Source: Allacma fusca
Taxonomy: Eukaryota; Arthropoda; Collembola; Symphypleona; Sminthuridae
NCBI GenBank assembly: GCA_947179485.1
Contig: OX359250.1
Span: 3,121,661-3,185,660 of the forward strand
Length of the DNA stretch: 64,000 nucleotides
Direction: 5' to 3'
Positions 40,691 through 52,819 of this stretch are shown here, in pieces. The notes beneath the pieces are model-generated. The model saw only the letters and a list, made by a program, of their open reading frames with translations. It was not told where the DNA came from and did not search any database. Position 1 is the first letter of the stretch. The number at the start of each line of letters is the position of its first letter. The position numbers were made by a program, and so were the translations under genes.

Positions 40691-41187
40691 GTACATTTTT
40701 GAATTTGATTTCATCCTGGGGAACTAAAATGGAATCCTCATGAAGAAATCAATTTTTTTTAAAATTGTAATCCAAATGTAAGAGAGGCCAGTAGCATAAG
40801 ATAGATTGTTGATGAGGAGTTTCGGAGTGCGATGTTTATTTTGACATATGCATGGCTAATGACAGAGGGAAGTTCGGAGAGAGCGGACTATATGGTCATG
40901 GGAGGGAAGGGAGCGGAGGTTGGGAAAAATGTTGTTTGTAGTTTTTATTTATTTATCCTGGTCATCTCCTATGATGCTGTATGAGAGCTGAAATGGACAT
41001 CGGAGTGTGCATTTCAAGAGATGGACCCATGGCGAGGAAAACTCTAGTGAGATACAGAGTGGGTGTTGGGCTGGTGGCGAATCTCTCGTTGCTCATGCGC
41101 CTCTATAGGACCTATATTATTGATTGACCGCTGGTCATTTTGCGCCCAATATTGTCGCTCCTTCCTACCGCCCGCCTGCTCCTCCAA

Positions 41188-41207
41188 CTCTCTCTCTCTC
41201 TCTCTCA
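41188..41207. repeat. (CT)n microsatellite
   Basis: Pure CT tract. Confidence 0.92.
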
Positions 41208-41554
41208 CTGATTCTCTGGTGTGGAAATACCGCTGCTGGTCTCTCTTTCTCCTCCAGTCAGTTGAACTCTTCCTGTGTGGATCATAAATAAGCGTCGGAC
41301 GGATGACTAGTTATATGGACAAGAGACGATGGGAACACTGATATATTTAATGTGAGCAACTTCTCTATATGTGAGTTCTCTTGCTCACTCTCACACGGCT
41401 CCCTCCTATAATATCTGATTGTTAGACGTTTCTGTTTGCTCACTTCTTGATAGTCATGATAGTTTATGGGCAGTGGGATAGAGGCTGGAGGCCCCACGTC
41501 AAGATATATGGTCAAATAAATGGTGGAACGGGAGCTCGGAACTTCTTCCCTCTT

Positions 41555-41578
41555 TCTCTCTCTCTCTCTCTCTCTCTC
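41555..41578. repeat. (CT)n microsatellite
   Basis: Pure CT tract. Confidence 0.93.
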
Positions 41579-42525
41579 CGTCCGAGTCTCCCTCCCCCGA
41601 AGGAATTGATTGATGAATCACAATTATGAAATGATTCTGTTGACACTTGATCATAAACAAATAATCGTAGGGATTAAACTCTGGAGGGGACAGTGACAAA
41701 GTCCAGATCAGATATCACAGGCCGGCTCCAGTCCAAATCTTCCCGAAAGCGGGAGTGTGCCAGTGCAATGCAAAACAGACACATTTACTCCGTATACATT
41801 TAACACATTCGGGATTGGAAAATAATGTGTTTGCTTTGTACTCGGGCCTCTCTCTCGGTTCAGTGTGAGGAGATGGTGTCTCTGTACTCAGAGTGCTGCG
41901 TGTGTGTGTGTGTGTACATGGGTCCTGGCCGTCTTCCCTACATACACACACTCCCACTGAGTACATATGTACATACGTCCCTCTCTGTAGCTTTCCATAC
42001 AAAAACTAACTCTCCCTTTAGTTCTCAAGCACGACTCGGCCTCATGCCTCCTGACAAGCTGGCCTGGCTATGCATGGACCTTTATAATCCCATTGACACT
42101 TAAATGTTGTACAGGTTATTAGAATGCAATTTTTCTGCATTTATATGCACGCTCCGGGCTTAGGATAAATGCGGGGAATTACTTCCTATTCCCAGCTTTT
42201 TCCAAATGGCAATATCATAAGCATTGGGAAAACACAAGTACAGATATTGGGAGGCTCAATGAGGAACTCACAGAGACAGAACTCTGTCTGTATATTTACG
42301 ATGCAGTTTTGTTTTTACTTGGACTTTGCCTCGCATGTTCCTTGCCCCGCTCCGGGGATTAACTCTCGAGGAAAATGAGACTAATCTGAGAACATGGACA
42401 TGATTTTGGGTGTTCCAATTTTCCTTTATCACTCCTTGTATTTATAGTTTATGGCACTCTCCCCGGTGAGACTCTCCCTTCGAAATAAATACAAGTGTGA
42501 AAAGTGTCAGTTGTCTATTTTTTTT

Positions 42526-42544
42526 TCTCTCTCTCTCTCTCTCT
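42526..42544. repeat. (CT)n microsatellite
   Basis: CT tract preceded by poly-T. Confidence 0.9.
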
Positions 42545-43408
42545 ACTTTTGCTGTATTTGGTTGTCTCATTTTAAAATCTGAAACTTTTTCCTACTTTCT
42601 CTCCGGAATAAAATTACAGACGGAAATCAAATTATATACATAATACTGGGTCCATTTATGTCCCACAATTGATCAGGTCTTCGTATGTGTACGGTGAGGC
42701 CAATGCATATGGATCCTTATATATTCCTCAACTACCATGCATATATTACAGCATATGTGTATGGGCAATTGAGGGTTCCCCAATACTTCTACTATTTCTC
42801 TGTTTACGCGTGAGTCAGTGCTTGGGTCAGGCTGGAGTTCCTACCACAAATGAGAAAAACTAACACAAGTTACTCCTGTCCCGGGGTTAATTTGTATTCC
42901 CCTCAGATAGGATCTTATAATTAGTCATTTTTGTTTTTAAATCTAGATTCGATTCCGCAAATTTTTAAATGAGTTGGCAGTTCAAGGGAAGGATTAGGAA
43001 TATTTAGATAAGGATCCGAATGGTGACTTCCGTGTTTGGAGTAAGTTGTGAGGTTGATTGTGTCTCTCTCTCTGGAAAGTATCGGATTTGTATCGGGCGT
43101 CACGAACAAAACCTTTACTCCTTGAATACTCTCTCCTCACCGTGCGGTAACCCGGCACGGGGATATTATATTGGGGAGAGAAGATCAAAGGGTTAGGACG
43201 GGGGGAAAAAAACTACAGCTTAGTCAAGTTGAAAATTGGGAAAATTCACCTGTCAGGTGGAATGTCTCTGACTCTGACGGCTTCCTCTGAATTCTGCTTT
43301 CTGGTAGCCCCTCTGGGGTAAAAGTTAAATTAGTGGGGATGAAAACTTGGATGGGTTCTTGTTCGAGCGGTTAACCAATTCATTTCTTCACATTATCCCT
43401 TTCCTCGC

Positions 43409-43449
43409 CAGCAGCAGCAGAAACAGCTACAGCAACAGCAGCAATAGCA
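43409..43449. repeat. Imperfect (CAG)n repeat
   Basis: CAG and CAA units with AAA and CTA interruptions. One frame would read mostly glutamine but ends at TAG after about a dozen codons. It follows TCCCTTTCCTCGCC, so a splice acceptor cannot be excluded. I treat it as a degraded trinucleotide repeat. Confidence 0.7.
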
Positions 43450-46287
43450 CAAAAAAAAAATCTTTTCGTTTTTCATAATCTAATCTAAAGGCAATAGAAT
43501 GACAAAAATAGATAAGGATGCTCACATGAGACCAAAAAAGTTTGAAAGCCAAATAAAATACTATCATATTTGATATACTGTAATAATTAAGAAATTATAA
43601 TTAATAATAAAAAAAAAGGGAGAAATGTTATGGAAGACAAAAAATGGGTAATTGCCTCAGAATAGGAGACACCAGGAATGCTGGAGAGACTGGAGAAAAG
43701 GAGACGTGGAAAGCTCGAGATGAGGAGTGCGTCTAGTCTATGGTGTATGTATGTGTGGGATGCGTGGATAAAATCTGAATCTCATATTTAATACTAGTTT
43801 CACTCATGACTACCCTCCAAAGGAGAAGCAGTGTCGTGTCTGGGATAGTGAGCAATTCAAAACCCGATTATAGTCGGGGATTACACGCGCCGACTTTAGT
43901 GCGAAACACTTATCACGACTCGAGCTTACATTTTCTGCATGCATGATTTCATTATTATCCGCTTATCTCCTTTCCTCCCGAACCCCAGCCCAGGAGCTAC
44001 ATACGTCTCCAGCAACAGTGCACATGTACCTCCACAGACACCCTCATCGCTCCTATTTGTAACCATTATTCTTCAAAGTTGACACCATATTAAACGGCAA
44101 TCATACGGCATGAGGAAGATGAAAAACATTGCACAACACTGAGCACAGGGCTTCCCTCTATATCTCGACACCCATCCTCTACAATTACTAAATAACTTCT
44201 AATGCACATCCTCTCATATGGACCATCCTTTACCAGTTCCGGATTACTACTACTCCACCTCAGCAAGGGATGGAGGCAGGACTGCAGGTACATCACTCCA
44301 CTCACAAAACATAATTACTATACATTTTAAATGCATGGGCCTCGGATCCACGTACAATTGGACACATTGGAGCACCCTACCCCTCTAACGTCATTTCCAT
44401 TGCAAATAATAATTAGTCTCAGATGAAATTAATTTAACGGATTGAAAACTCCTATGATTCAGTACATCTGTCCGGTTCGGTCTCCGTCCACTCCCCCTCA
44501 CACTCGGAACACCACTCTTCAAAATTCGACTGTCTTTCTTTTCCCAGAGGGTATACCAGAGGGCAAGGGACCTAAGTCAATAGAGTCAGTGTATTTTGTA
44601 GCTATAATCATTTGAGTATAACAATCCACCTCTTTGATCGCACCCAACAAACTAAACCCTATCATTTTCTATATATTCTTGTAATATTTTCACTTTTCCC
44701 GTGTCTTGGATTTATTTTAGTGCTTGTTATTTGGATGCTTTGTAAAAAGCCCTTCACAGTTTTGAGAATTGTCCATCTTTCGAAAATACATCTATCTTAG
44801 CACTTATCCCATCCTTCGAATACAGAGGATTTTGGACAACATCCAAACTCTTGAACTGACTCAAGTGACCAAAATCGATTTGTAGCAAAACTACGTTTTC
44901 ATGATTTTGTGAAAGTTTTATATCCCCCACATTTTTTTAAGTATAGATAATTACTGGAAAGGAGTACAGAATCTTTGTGTGCTGCTGCTGCTAAATGATT
45001 CCTTGAACATAAGTAAATAATTATTATAGTTATTATTTAAATTCTGTCAGATACAATATTTTCATGTTCCCAATTCCCAGGGGAGGATTTTTTGACAAGT
45101 TTTCAGAGGGGTTCATGGGTCATGCTGTAAATATTGAGTACAAAATCTGTAAATAAAAAAGCATTGGAATTTAAAGGACTTTTAAATCCACATAGTAATA
45201 AAGATGGTCCTAAAAAGTAGGGACCACAGGCGCACAACCAGTAACAATTTGGAGTCTAGCTGGGAGTATCCGCAATTCTACAACTTTGATTTGACGAGAT
45301 ACAAAAATTTAACTGAGAATTTAAACCACATATCTTGCATAATTTTAAAACGTATAATCTTTTATTTATCCCTGTTATCATTTTATTATAAAAGGAACGT
45401 CTATTAAAAAATGATAAACTTTCATAACAAATCTTTTTTAAATTTAAAATTATTAAAAATAATTAATAATTATAATTTATTAAATTGTATTGATTTGTGG
45501 CTGATTCTTAATCAAGTTCATTCCCTACAAAGTAGGTAAAGCTCGCCCATCTATTATTACCGCACATATGCATTCCTCGGTTCAGTTGCATCTCTTATTT
45601 GCATGCACAAGATAATACATTCGATGGCAAAATTATTTTTAGCTACTGCATTTCAAGAGTGCAATAAATTATTGCTCATGTGTAGCAGAGTACATCACAG
45701 GAATGTACTCGCAGGGGGGAATAGATAGCATACATATTACCCTAATATTTTTGATTATCAAAGATTTCATTTTTACACTATCCCGTTTTAATAAAGGAAA
45801 TTACAGTACACCATTAAAGCTGCACCAGACAGGTGGAGCTTTTTTTATAAATCTCGGTACAACAAGGTGGTGTTATATTACAAGTTAAAATTATCTGCCT
45901 CTTGTCAGCGTAATACTCAGACATACTCCAAGCTGGGCTGCATGTCGAAACTTCTGTAACATTTTCGAACGCACTTGTAAACCCACCTTCAATTTGTTTC
46001 CTGAATCTGTTTTTATTTTATTTTTGTTACTTCATTTTTAGGCTTGTTTAAATTATAAGCTTATTTGAGTATCTATAGTAATAATTACATTTGGTTTGTT
46101 TTTTGACAATCAGAGGAAATATGTATAGGTACATAAGAAGACATATGGTTCGCATTTTAGTATTAAGACACTGTGGATGATTTCAGTAGGAAAGGATATG
46201 AGTGTAAGTACAGGCTATAGACAGGAGCCTCCCGTACAGTGACGACCTGACATGGAAGAAATTAGAAAAGATTATCGATCTGGAAGG

Positions 46288-46290
<3 letters not shown>

Positions 46291-46334
<44 letters not shown>
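46291..46334. repeat. (GA)n microsatellite
   Basis: Uninterrupted GA tract of about 44 bp. Confidence 0.96.
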
Positions 46335-46338
<4 letters not shown>

Positions 46339-47019
46339 TTACAGTGTTATAGTAAAACATGGGAATGTGCCCAATATTATTGAATTAGTGGGAAGTTTAA
46401 TATGCGTTTGTGCACAATTGAGTGAGAGTGAGAGAGCGGGAGAGGGATGATACATGGCTCGGAGGATTCGTGAGGAGCGGGTTGTGGAGCTCCATAATAT
46501 GTAGATATGTATGTGCTACAGGAAGGACGATGGGATGCCTGGGAGCCTTAATACAGATTTTTGGTAGTAGTAAATGGAAGGAGATATTGAGCAAGGACTA
46601 AGACCACGAATGCATTTGACGAGTACCTATTAATATGCAAGGACAGAAGCGGAGCCGGGAAGAAGTTTTGAGGAGGAAAGGTACACTGTTGGAATGGGCC
46701 GTACGCAAATGTATGGATGATGATGAGTGAAAAAGAAGGAGGACGAGGAGGAGGCTCCTCTCTGTTGTTTCCCAAATGTGCATGCATATGTCGCCATCGT
46801 CGTTGCGTTGTCATCTTCAGCAAGATCAGGAGATCCCCCCGCAGCGTTGTCCCTTTTTAACCCCATTTAACCCACACGGTACGACCATTTTAATGAGATA
46901 GTCGTTGGCAGCCAAAAATAATCAAATTTCATCATATAATACCGGTTTCCTCCCTATGTGTTCCCTCTCGTACATTTCTATCTGGGAGTCTCTTCTGCTG
47001 GTTCTTTTACACGCTGCTG

Positions 47020-47025
47020 TCTCTC

Positions 47026-47071
<46 letters not shown>
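47020..47071. repeat. (CT)n microsatellite
   Basis: CT tract with a single CG interruption at about 47037. Confidence 0.96.
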
Positions 47072-47073
<2 letters not shown>

Positions 47074-47618
47074 TCTCGTCGGTCTTCCCAGTACTTCCCT
47101 CCCCCCACACCAATGCCTTTCCTATGCAAATCAACTCAGAGACTTACTTAATACTCTGTGACGACAAATATCTACCCAACTCCCAAGTTATACGAGGACG
47201 TACAGTCATAAGGCCAGTGCAACTCCACTGCAGAGACTGCCTCTGTAGAAACTCCGCTGCGGGATGAAGAGCAGTTTTGCTCCAAGTAGTTAAACAGAGG
47301 AGCTTCGGAAACTTGCTTAAATACGCCTGCATATGTATATCTCCTCATGAATATTTATTTCAGTCAATCTGCTTCATATGGCTCTTCCACTAGACCTTTC
47401 AATTTCGTTACTTTAATTCACTCAACGTCGTAGCTCAGCCAGCCAACTTCTCTCTCTTTCTTTCTTTTTTCTTTCTCATATGCGGATCCATATAATCACA
47501 TTAGCACATTATATTCTTCTCGTCTTCATTTAGCGATATTCAAGCAGATAAAACTTGCTCACAAAACTCATCATCGTCATGATCATCATCGAGCATGTGT
47601 GTCGAGAAGTCTTTCTCC

Positions 47619-47623
<5 letters not shown>

Positions 47624-47676
<53 letters not shown>

Positions 47677-47677
47677 A
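47624..47677. repeat. (CT)n microsatellite
   Basis: CT tract with one TATC interruption near its end. Confidence 0.96.
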
Positions 47678-47926
47678 CTGGAATTTTTGAAAAGATTGAC
47701 TGATACTATGGAAAGGGGAAAAGGCAACTCGTCTCATGCATTACAAGTCAACCTAGTCATCTGCTCTTGAGTATTGGTTATTTGTTAGTCAGCCCTTTGT
47801 GCTTTACATACTACGCAGATAATTTGGTAATATGTATGTTCACTTTATACGATTGAATAAAATTTCTACCGTCTCTTCCTTCCAGCTTTCTTTTCTTCTC
47901 TTCCCGTATCTAATTGTGAGTGCATA

Positions 47927-48085
47927 TCGTCGGTGAAGAGGCAAAATGATCTAGGTGCATACTCGATTAGAATCAAAATGATCTACATAACTTTTTCCCT
48001 AAAGGCAAAATGAACTAGGTACAAGTCTTTTTAAAAGCAAACTGACCTACATGCAGTTTTCCATAAAAGCAAAATGATCTAAGTG
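47927..48085 (+). repeat. Left inverted arm of the foldback element
   Basis: Carries sub-repeats at about 47941, 47973, 48005, 48037 and 48069, each with CAAAATGATCTA or a one- to two-base variant (GAACTA, GACCTA). Confidence 0.85.
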
Positions 48086-48448
48086 CTGTCCTGGATTTCT
48101 GTGTGAGAAAAAAAGCTTCTGCAAGGAGAACACGTAGCTTATAAGGACTGTAATTATTATTATTATTAATTATTATTATTGTTAATTATTATAAGGGGTC
48201 AGTGAATAAATATTTAATAAAATTTCATTATAATTAAATAATATAATCTGACCTCAAATCATTATCACATTACTTTTCCTAAAAACTACAATTTTGGGTT
48301 TACTGTCTCCTAGTATTTATTTTATATTTTATAATATAATTTAAACGCAGAATAACTAATTTTTTAGGAACTAAAAAGATTTTTAATTTCTCGCATATTC
48401 ATATACTGACATTATAATGTGTTTACATGTATTGTTTTTATTATAATT
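48086..48448. other. AT-rich interior of the foldback element
   Basis: Low-complexity TAATTATTATT runs (about 48150-48195) and general AT-rich DNA. No coding frame, tRNA or primer site was seen. Confidence 0.7.
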
Positions 48449-48608
48449 TGCATCTAGATCATTTTGCTTTTAAGAGAAACTACATGTAGATCATTTTGAT
48501 TTTAAAATTCAATGCAAGTAGTTCATTTTGCCTTTAGTGAAACTGCATGTAGATCATTTTGATTCTAATCGATCATGCACCTAGATCATTTTGCCTCTTC
48601 ACCGACGA
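48449..48608 (-). repeat. Right inverted arm of the foldback element
   Basis: Carries five TAGATCATTTTG-type words (one of them TAGTTCATTTTG), the complement of the left-arm sub-repeats, and ends with the complement of TCGTCGGTGAAGAG. Confidence 0.85.
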
Positions 48609-49361
48609 TATCCTCCACCCTGTCTCTGTATCCACATGATCTTCCGTGGAAGGTCTTCTGGAGCTTATATGGCTTGGGTATCTCAGAGTACATGCCAAAG
48701 TCTCCAACCATCTCTCCCTGATACCATTTATTTACATCTCCGCATGCATCTATTATGGGATCATTTAGGGATAATTCCAGAGATTTCATACTGTGTGTGT
48801 CAGCCCTGGATAAAGTGTGGAAGGGGTGGGACATGTGACAAAATATTTGAAGTTGTTTCTCAAATTTGACAGTATATTATTATCATGCAAAGGAGGTTTT
48901 GAAGGGAATTGTCCGGGGAAGTTGGAAACTTGAGCAACATGGGGAAATAATTTGGAATTAAGGAGGAGAAGTTTAATTTGCTAAAGTGTGCTTATGGAAA
49001 ATATGAAGGGAATTAGGAGGAGATGGTGGGACGGTATGAAAGAATAGGGAAATAAACTACCCACGAGACGCCGCTGAATAAGAGCACACACGTACTCAAT
49101 CAGATTAATGTAAGAGCAGACTGGTAGCCATGTAAAAGAGCAATTAATGTATTAGGAGAGAGTCAATGTGTGTACGGCAGGAGGAGGAGGAGGAGGACTC
49201 TACATGTATCTGTATATACGGAGGCCCCTCTCAGTATGGATGAGCAGTCGGGGTTTGAGAGGAAACTGGATTTGAGGATGCAAGTATGTACAATAGCCCA
49301 AAACCACTTTGGAAATCTCCAAGTTTGATAAGGAGCGTTGCAGAATTAATAAAAGAATGTG

Positions 49362-49397
49362 GGAGAGAGAGAGAGTGAGAGTGAGAGAGAGAGAGAG
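49362..49397. repeat. (GA)n microsatellite
   Basis: GA tract with two TGAG interruptions. Confidence 0.93.
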
Positions 49398-49828
49398 CAG
49401 ACTAGACTCAGGCTGGGATGAATGAATGGGAGAGGAGGAAATACAAATGATGCGGTTGTTCGGACAGGAGCATACTCTGAGTAAATGTAGGCAGTCATTT
49501 GATGAAAACCAGGAGCCAATATTTCATCTACTCCACTCTAATCTGTCCAAGCGACAGAATAAATTTACTCTTTCCAATGTTTATGACTTGACGGGCTTCT
49601 CACCATAATCTATACATTATGAATCCCTTGACTCAGGCTACATTTATTGGATGGTGTACATAAATCCGACAGAGATTTACGTATATTAGTCTCCCAGTCG
49701 ATTTCCATCCTCCTCCATCTCCTCCTTCTTCTAGCTATAGAAAATTGTACACAACAACCACTTTTGTCAAGGGCAACGAAGGATCGGAGATTTTCAATGC
49801 AAAGTGTAGAATGGAAGGGCGATGAAAA

Positions 49829-49831
<3 letters not shown>

Positions 49832-49859
<28 letters not shown>
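49832..49859. repeat. (GA)n microsatellite
   Basis: Pure GA tract. Confidence 0.95.
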
Positions 49860-50179
49860 GCAGGGAAAAAAATGTACCGTGGCTCAAAACCAAAATACAA
49901 TACATGGCGTTTACATCTTGAGGCGATTCTATTAAATGTACCCAGGGAAAATCCGAGCGGGCTGCTGTATTAAATACATATAAAAATTTCCTCCCCTTCA
50001 TATTATCTAAGTAGGGGGTAATAAAAAAGTGACAAATGGAGAGTATTGGGGTGAATCAGTGTCCAATTAACCTAGTGTCAATGTGCCCATATGTGATACA
50101 CGCGCACAGGGTACATTAACTTCCCCTTTATCCACTTCCACATTTACACTTTTCCCTCTCTCCATCTCTTTCTCTTTCA

Positions 50180-50183
<4 letters not shown>

Positions 50184-50210
<27 letters not shown>

Positions 50211-50237
50211 ACTCACTCACTCTCTCTCTCTCTCTTT
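50184..50237. repeat. (CT)n microsatellite
   Basis: Two CT blocks separated by ACTCACTCAC. Confidence 0.94.
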
Positions 50238-52518
50238 CCTTGGCCCTACCATTTCAATTTAATCTGTCCAATTGTCCTCATTATATTTCTTGTGTACATC
50301 ACTTCCAAATCATCAAAATCATCATAGCCGGCAGCTCATTTCTCCATATTGTACCACACTCTCTCTCTCTATTCATTCCTTGGAACCAGTCTCCTCCCCG
50401 CTAATACTTATACATGACTGAAACAATCATCACATGACTTGTCCAACAATATTTCATACTAATTCTAAAATGTGTCCTAGGGGAATAACTATGTAGAAGG
50501 GCTAAGGTGACTCCTATACGGTACTACAGATACTATAATAAGACTGTAAGATAAATCCGAAGAGTTGGACAAAATAGGAAGAGTCACTGAAGTTCGGAAG
50601 AGGAAGGTCCTGTCCTCAAAGATGACATATGATGCTTGCATTTGATCGGATTGTGAGCCTTGAGTCTATGTAGGGACATAAAAATCTGTATCTATATCTA
50701 TAGGATGGAGGTGTGGAGCAGGAGAGGGAAGCAAATGCGTGTTAAAAGACTTGAATGCTCGGCAGACACTCAAGGCTCAAGAGTAAAACTGCTCAACACT
50801 TGTATGTTTATCGGAGTGTTTGTTGAGAGAGGCGTGTGTGCATAAGCTATGCATAACTCGGGAGGTTCGGAGTGCAAAAAGTAGGAGCTGACGTTTTCTG
50901 GAGTGTCTCCGCTATTGTTGGCCAAGGCGGTGGTTCCAAGACGTACGTTGTAAGAGTTACACTAAGTAAATGCATCCCAGGGTCCGTAGTACAGTCCTTG
51001 GCGGTAAAAGAAGATGACGGGGACGTAAACATGAAAGACTTTTGATTTCCCCCCCCCATGGAACGTCAAGGTGATCTACATAGGTATGTAATTATACCTA
51101 GTAGATGTTCCTCCTTATTGTGAGTACATGCTGAGTACAGGAATCCAATAAAAAGAACCTACTACGTACTTATTTATAAGCGTGCTAATAATAACCCGAG
51201 CGTTTAGCGCGTCATAGTAGTTCCGGAGCAGAAAGACTTCCAGAGCGAAGTGGGCAACACTAATTATTACAGCCTCAAAAATGTGCATTGTCGGAGCGTG
51301 TTTTTCAACTCAACTGCTCCATGCACAGGGTGGGCCCGAGATTTTCTCTCTCGAGCTCACATACAGACAGTCCACAGTCCACATCAGAATCTTCTATGAG
51401 ATATACAAGTCCCTAAATTGTAGGGAATTTTCTAAGATTTGTATTTTCATGTAATGCTAATGTATTCCACTTGAACTTACGTGGAGTCATAAGACAGAAT
51501 TTCCTTCTTGCCAGGAGGCTAAGGTAGGTAAATGGAAAAATAGGACGTTATTTTTCATGGAAGATCTAGTCTTTCTAAAATTATTTAAAAAAATTCCTGG
51601 CTCGTAACAAAATTGTTGAGGATTTGCTGACACTGCTGTTTCATCAGCCTTGGGTCAAAAATTCTAGTCGTTGGAACCCAAATGTAACTCAGAAATTCAT
51701 GTGTTACCCTATTATGGTCTGGGCTGCGGTTTAAAAAATTCTTGACTTTGTTCATTGAACCCCTGTGACCCCAATCGTTTACCCAGGTCATTGAAATACA
51801 ATTTTAGAAAGGCTTGAAAATCGACTTACTACAAAATAAGGGATAGGAATATCTATGTTTATTGTTACAATAGCCCACTATGTAGGCTAGAGAGGGAGAT
51901 AAAGGATATACTACATCCTGTACATGTGGGAGAGCAGTGTCACTTTTGGGTTTCGGCGGGAGGATACCATGAGGAAAGTAATTATGGCTAGAGATAATCC
52001 TTGCTCATTCCCCAAGAATTATGGAAGGCGTAATCAGGATTCATATTACTTTACCCAAGGTCCTATTTTATGACTACTTTTTCCAGCCACATTTATGCAA
52101 ACTACGGAAGAAAGGCATCTCCAATTGGCTAGTATATTTATATGTTGTAAATCGGGAATCATATCCTGCTAAAGAAATTTCCTTTTCTTCCTCAATACAT
52201 TACAAGAAGTCAAATTGTGAAATTGTAACGAAACCCTGGGAACATTCCCCCTAGGGATATGAACACGATTTTCTGTGTACGAAGGAAACCCCAAACAAAA
52301 GTTTTGGTCCACACGTCTTAGTTTACACGACAAACCCCATTGTTTTTTTTACATTTTTCATATGGGAGATAAAGGGTTATTATTAATTTTATAGAGTTAT
52401 TAAAACCTGTGGATCAGGAGGGAATGTTTTGATTATAAAATCAATGTCTAGGACTAACTTGTCCTGCCTGTCTTAAAGTTGTCCATGCTATTTATAAGAT
52501 ACTTGATTTTTTTTAATT

Positions 52519-52805
52519 CTCAAGTTTAAGATCAAACTCGAGTTTTAAAAACCAGTTTCAGCTCGAATAATTTAAGTTCACGCTTGAATTTCGAGTTCAA
52601 TTTCAAACTCTAGTTTGTTTTGAAAGTTCAAGTTTACGCTCGAGTTTGCTTTCGAGACATGTCCACACTCACAACTCATAACTCGAGTGAATACTCATAA
52701 CTCAAATTTGAACTTGAACTCAAAATTGAAGCTTGCACTTGAGCTCGAAAAAGGAAATTGGAATTTGAAACTCGTACAAAACTCGAGCTCAATCTTTAAC
52801 TTGAG
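52519..52805. mobile_element. AT-rich foldback element with CTCAAGTT ends (candidate)
   Basis: The left end reads CTCAAGTTTAAGAT followed by CTCGAGTTTT. The right end read on the minus strand is CTCAAGTTAAAGAT followed by CTCGAGTTTT with the same spacing. Inside, the left half is rich in CTCGAGTTT, TTCAAGTTT and TTGAATTTCGAG words and the right half in their complements, so the whole block can fold on itself. AT-rich flanks also resemble each other, so the true ends may lie a little outside. No target-site duplication is clear and there is no coding frame. It could be a degraded inverted duplication instead of a transposon. Confidence 0.55.
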
Positions 52806-52819
52806 ATTTAAAAATATTA

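Larger units (their letters stand above)
40691..46290. other. Unassigned DNA
   Basis: Contains CT tracts listed separately, an imperfect CAG repeat at 43409-43449 and a very AT-rich stretch around 45400-45480. No gene is supportable; open frames around 41.8-42.1 kb run through short GT/AC runs. Confidence 0.5.
46335..47926. other. Unassigned DNA
   Basis: Apart from two CT tracts, no feature was recognised. Several overlapping open frames at 46.4-47.3 kb owe their length to CT/GA repeats. Confidence 0.5.
47927..48608. mobile_element. Foldback/MITE-type element with long terminal inverted repeats
   Basis: The left arm (47927 to about 48085) is the reverse complement of the right arm (about 48449-48608). 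The outer 34 bases, starting TCGTCGGTGAAGAG, match exactly; after a 2-base mismatch the match continues through another 26 bases, then with scattered differences to the arm ends. TA flanks the element on both sides (47925-47926 and 48609-48610), as expected for a TA target-site duplication of Tc1/mariner-type MITEs. Each arm holds about five sub-repeats near 38-40 bp apart, alternating CAAAATGATCTAGGTGCA-like and CAAAATGATCTACATGCA-like words. The AT-rich interior has no transposase-sized frame, so the element is non-autonomous. The superfamily is inferred from the TA flanks only. Confidence 0.85.
48611..52504. other. Unassigned DNA
   Basis: Contains GA/CT tracts and a GGA run (about 49181-49196). 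A minus-strand ATG-started frame of 68 codons at 51585-51791 has a mixed polar and aromatic composition but no recognisable family; it might be a remnant of a mobile-element protein or chance. No supportable gene. Confidence 0.5.

Noticed and set aside
48484..48571. A bantam microRNA gene
   Set aside because: Only a 12-base internal match repeats in the foldback arm; the seed and 3' part differ and the hairpin is far too long for a standard precursor.
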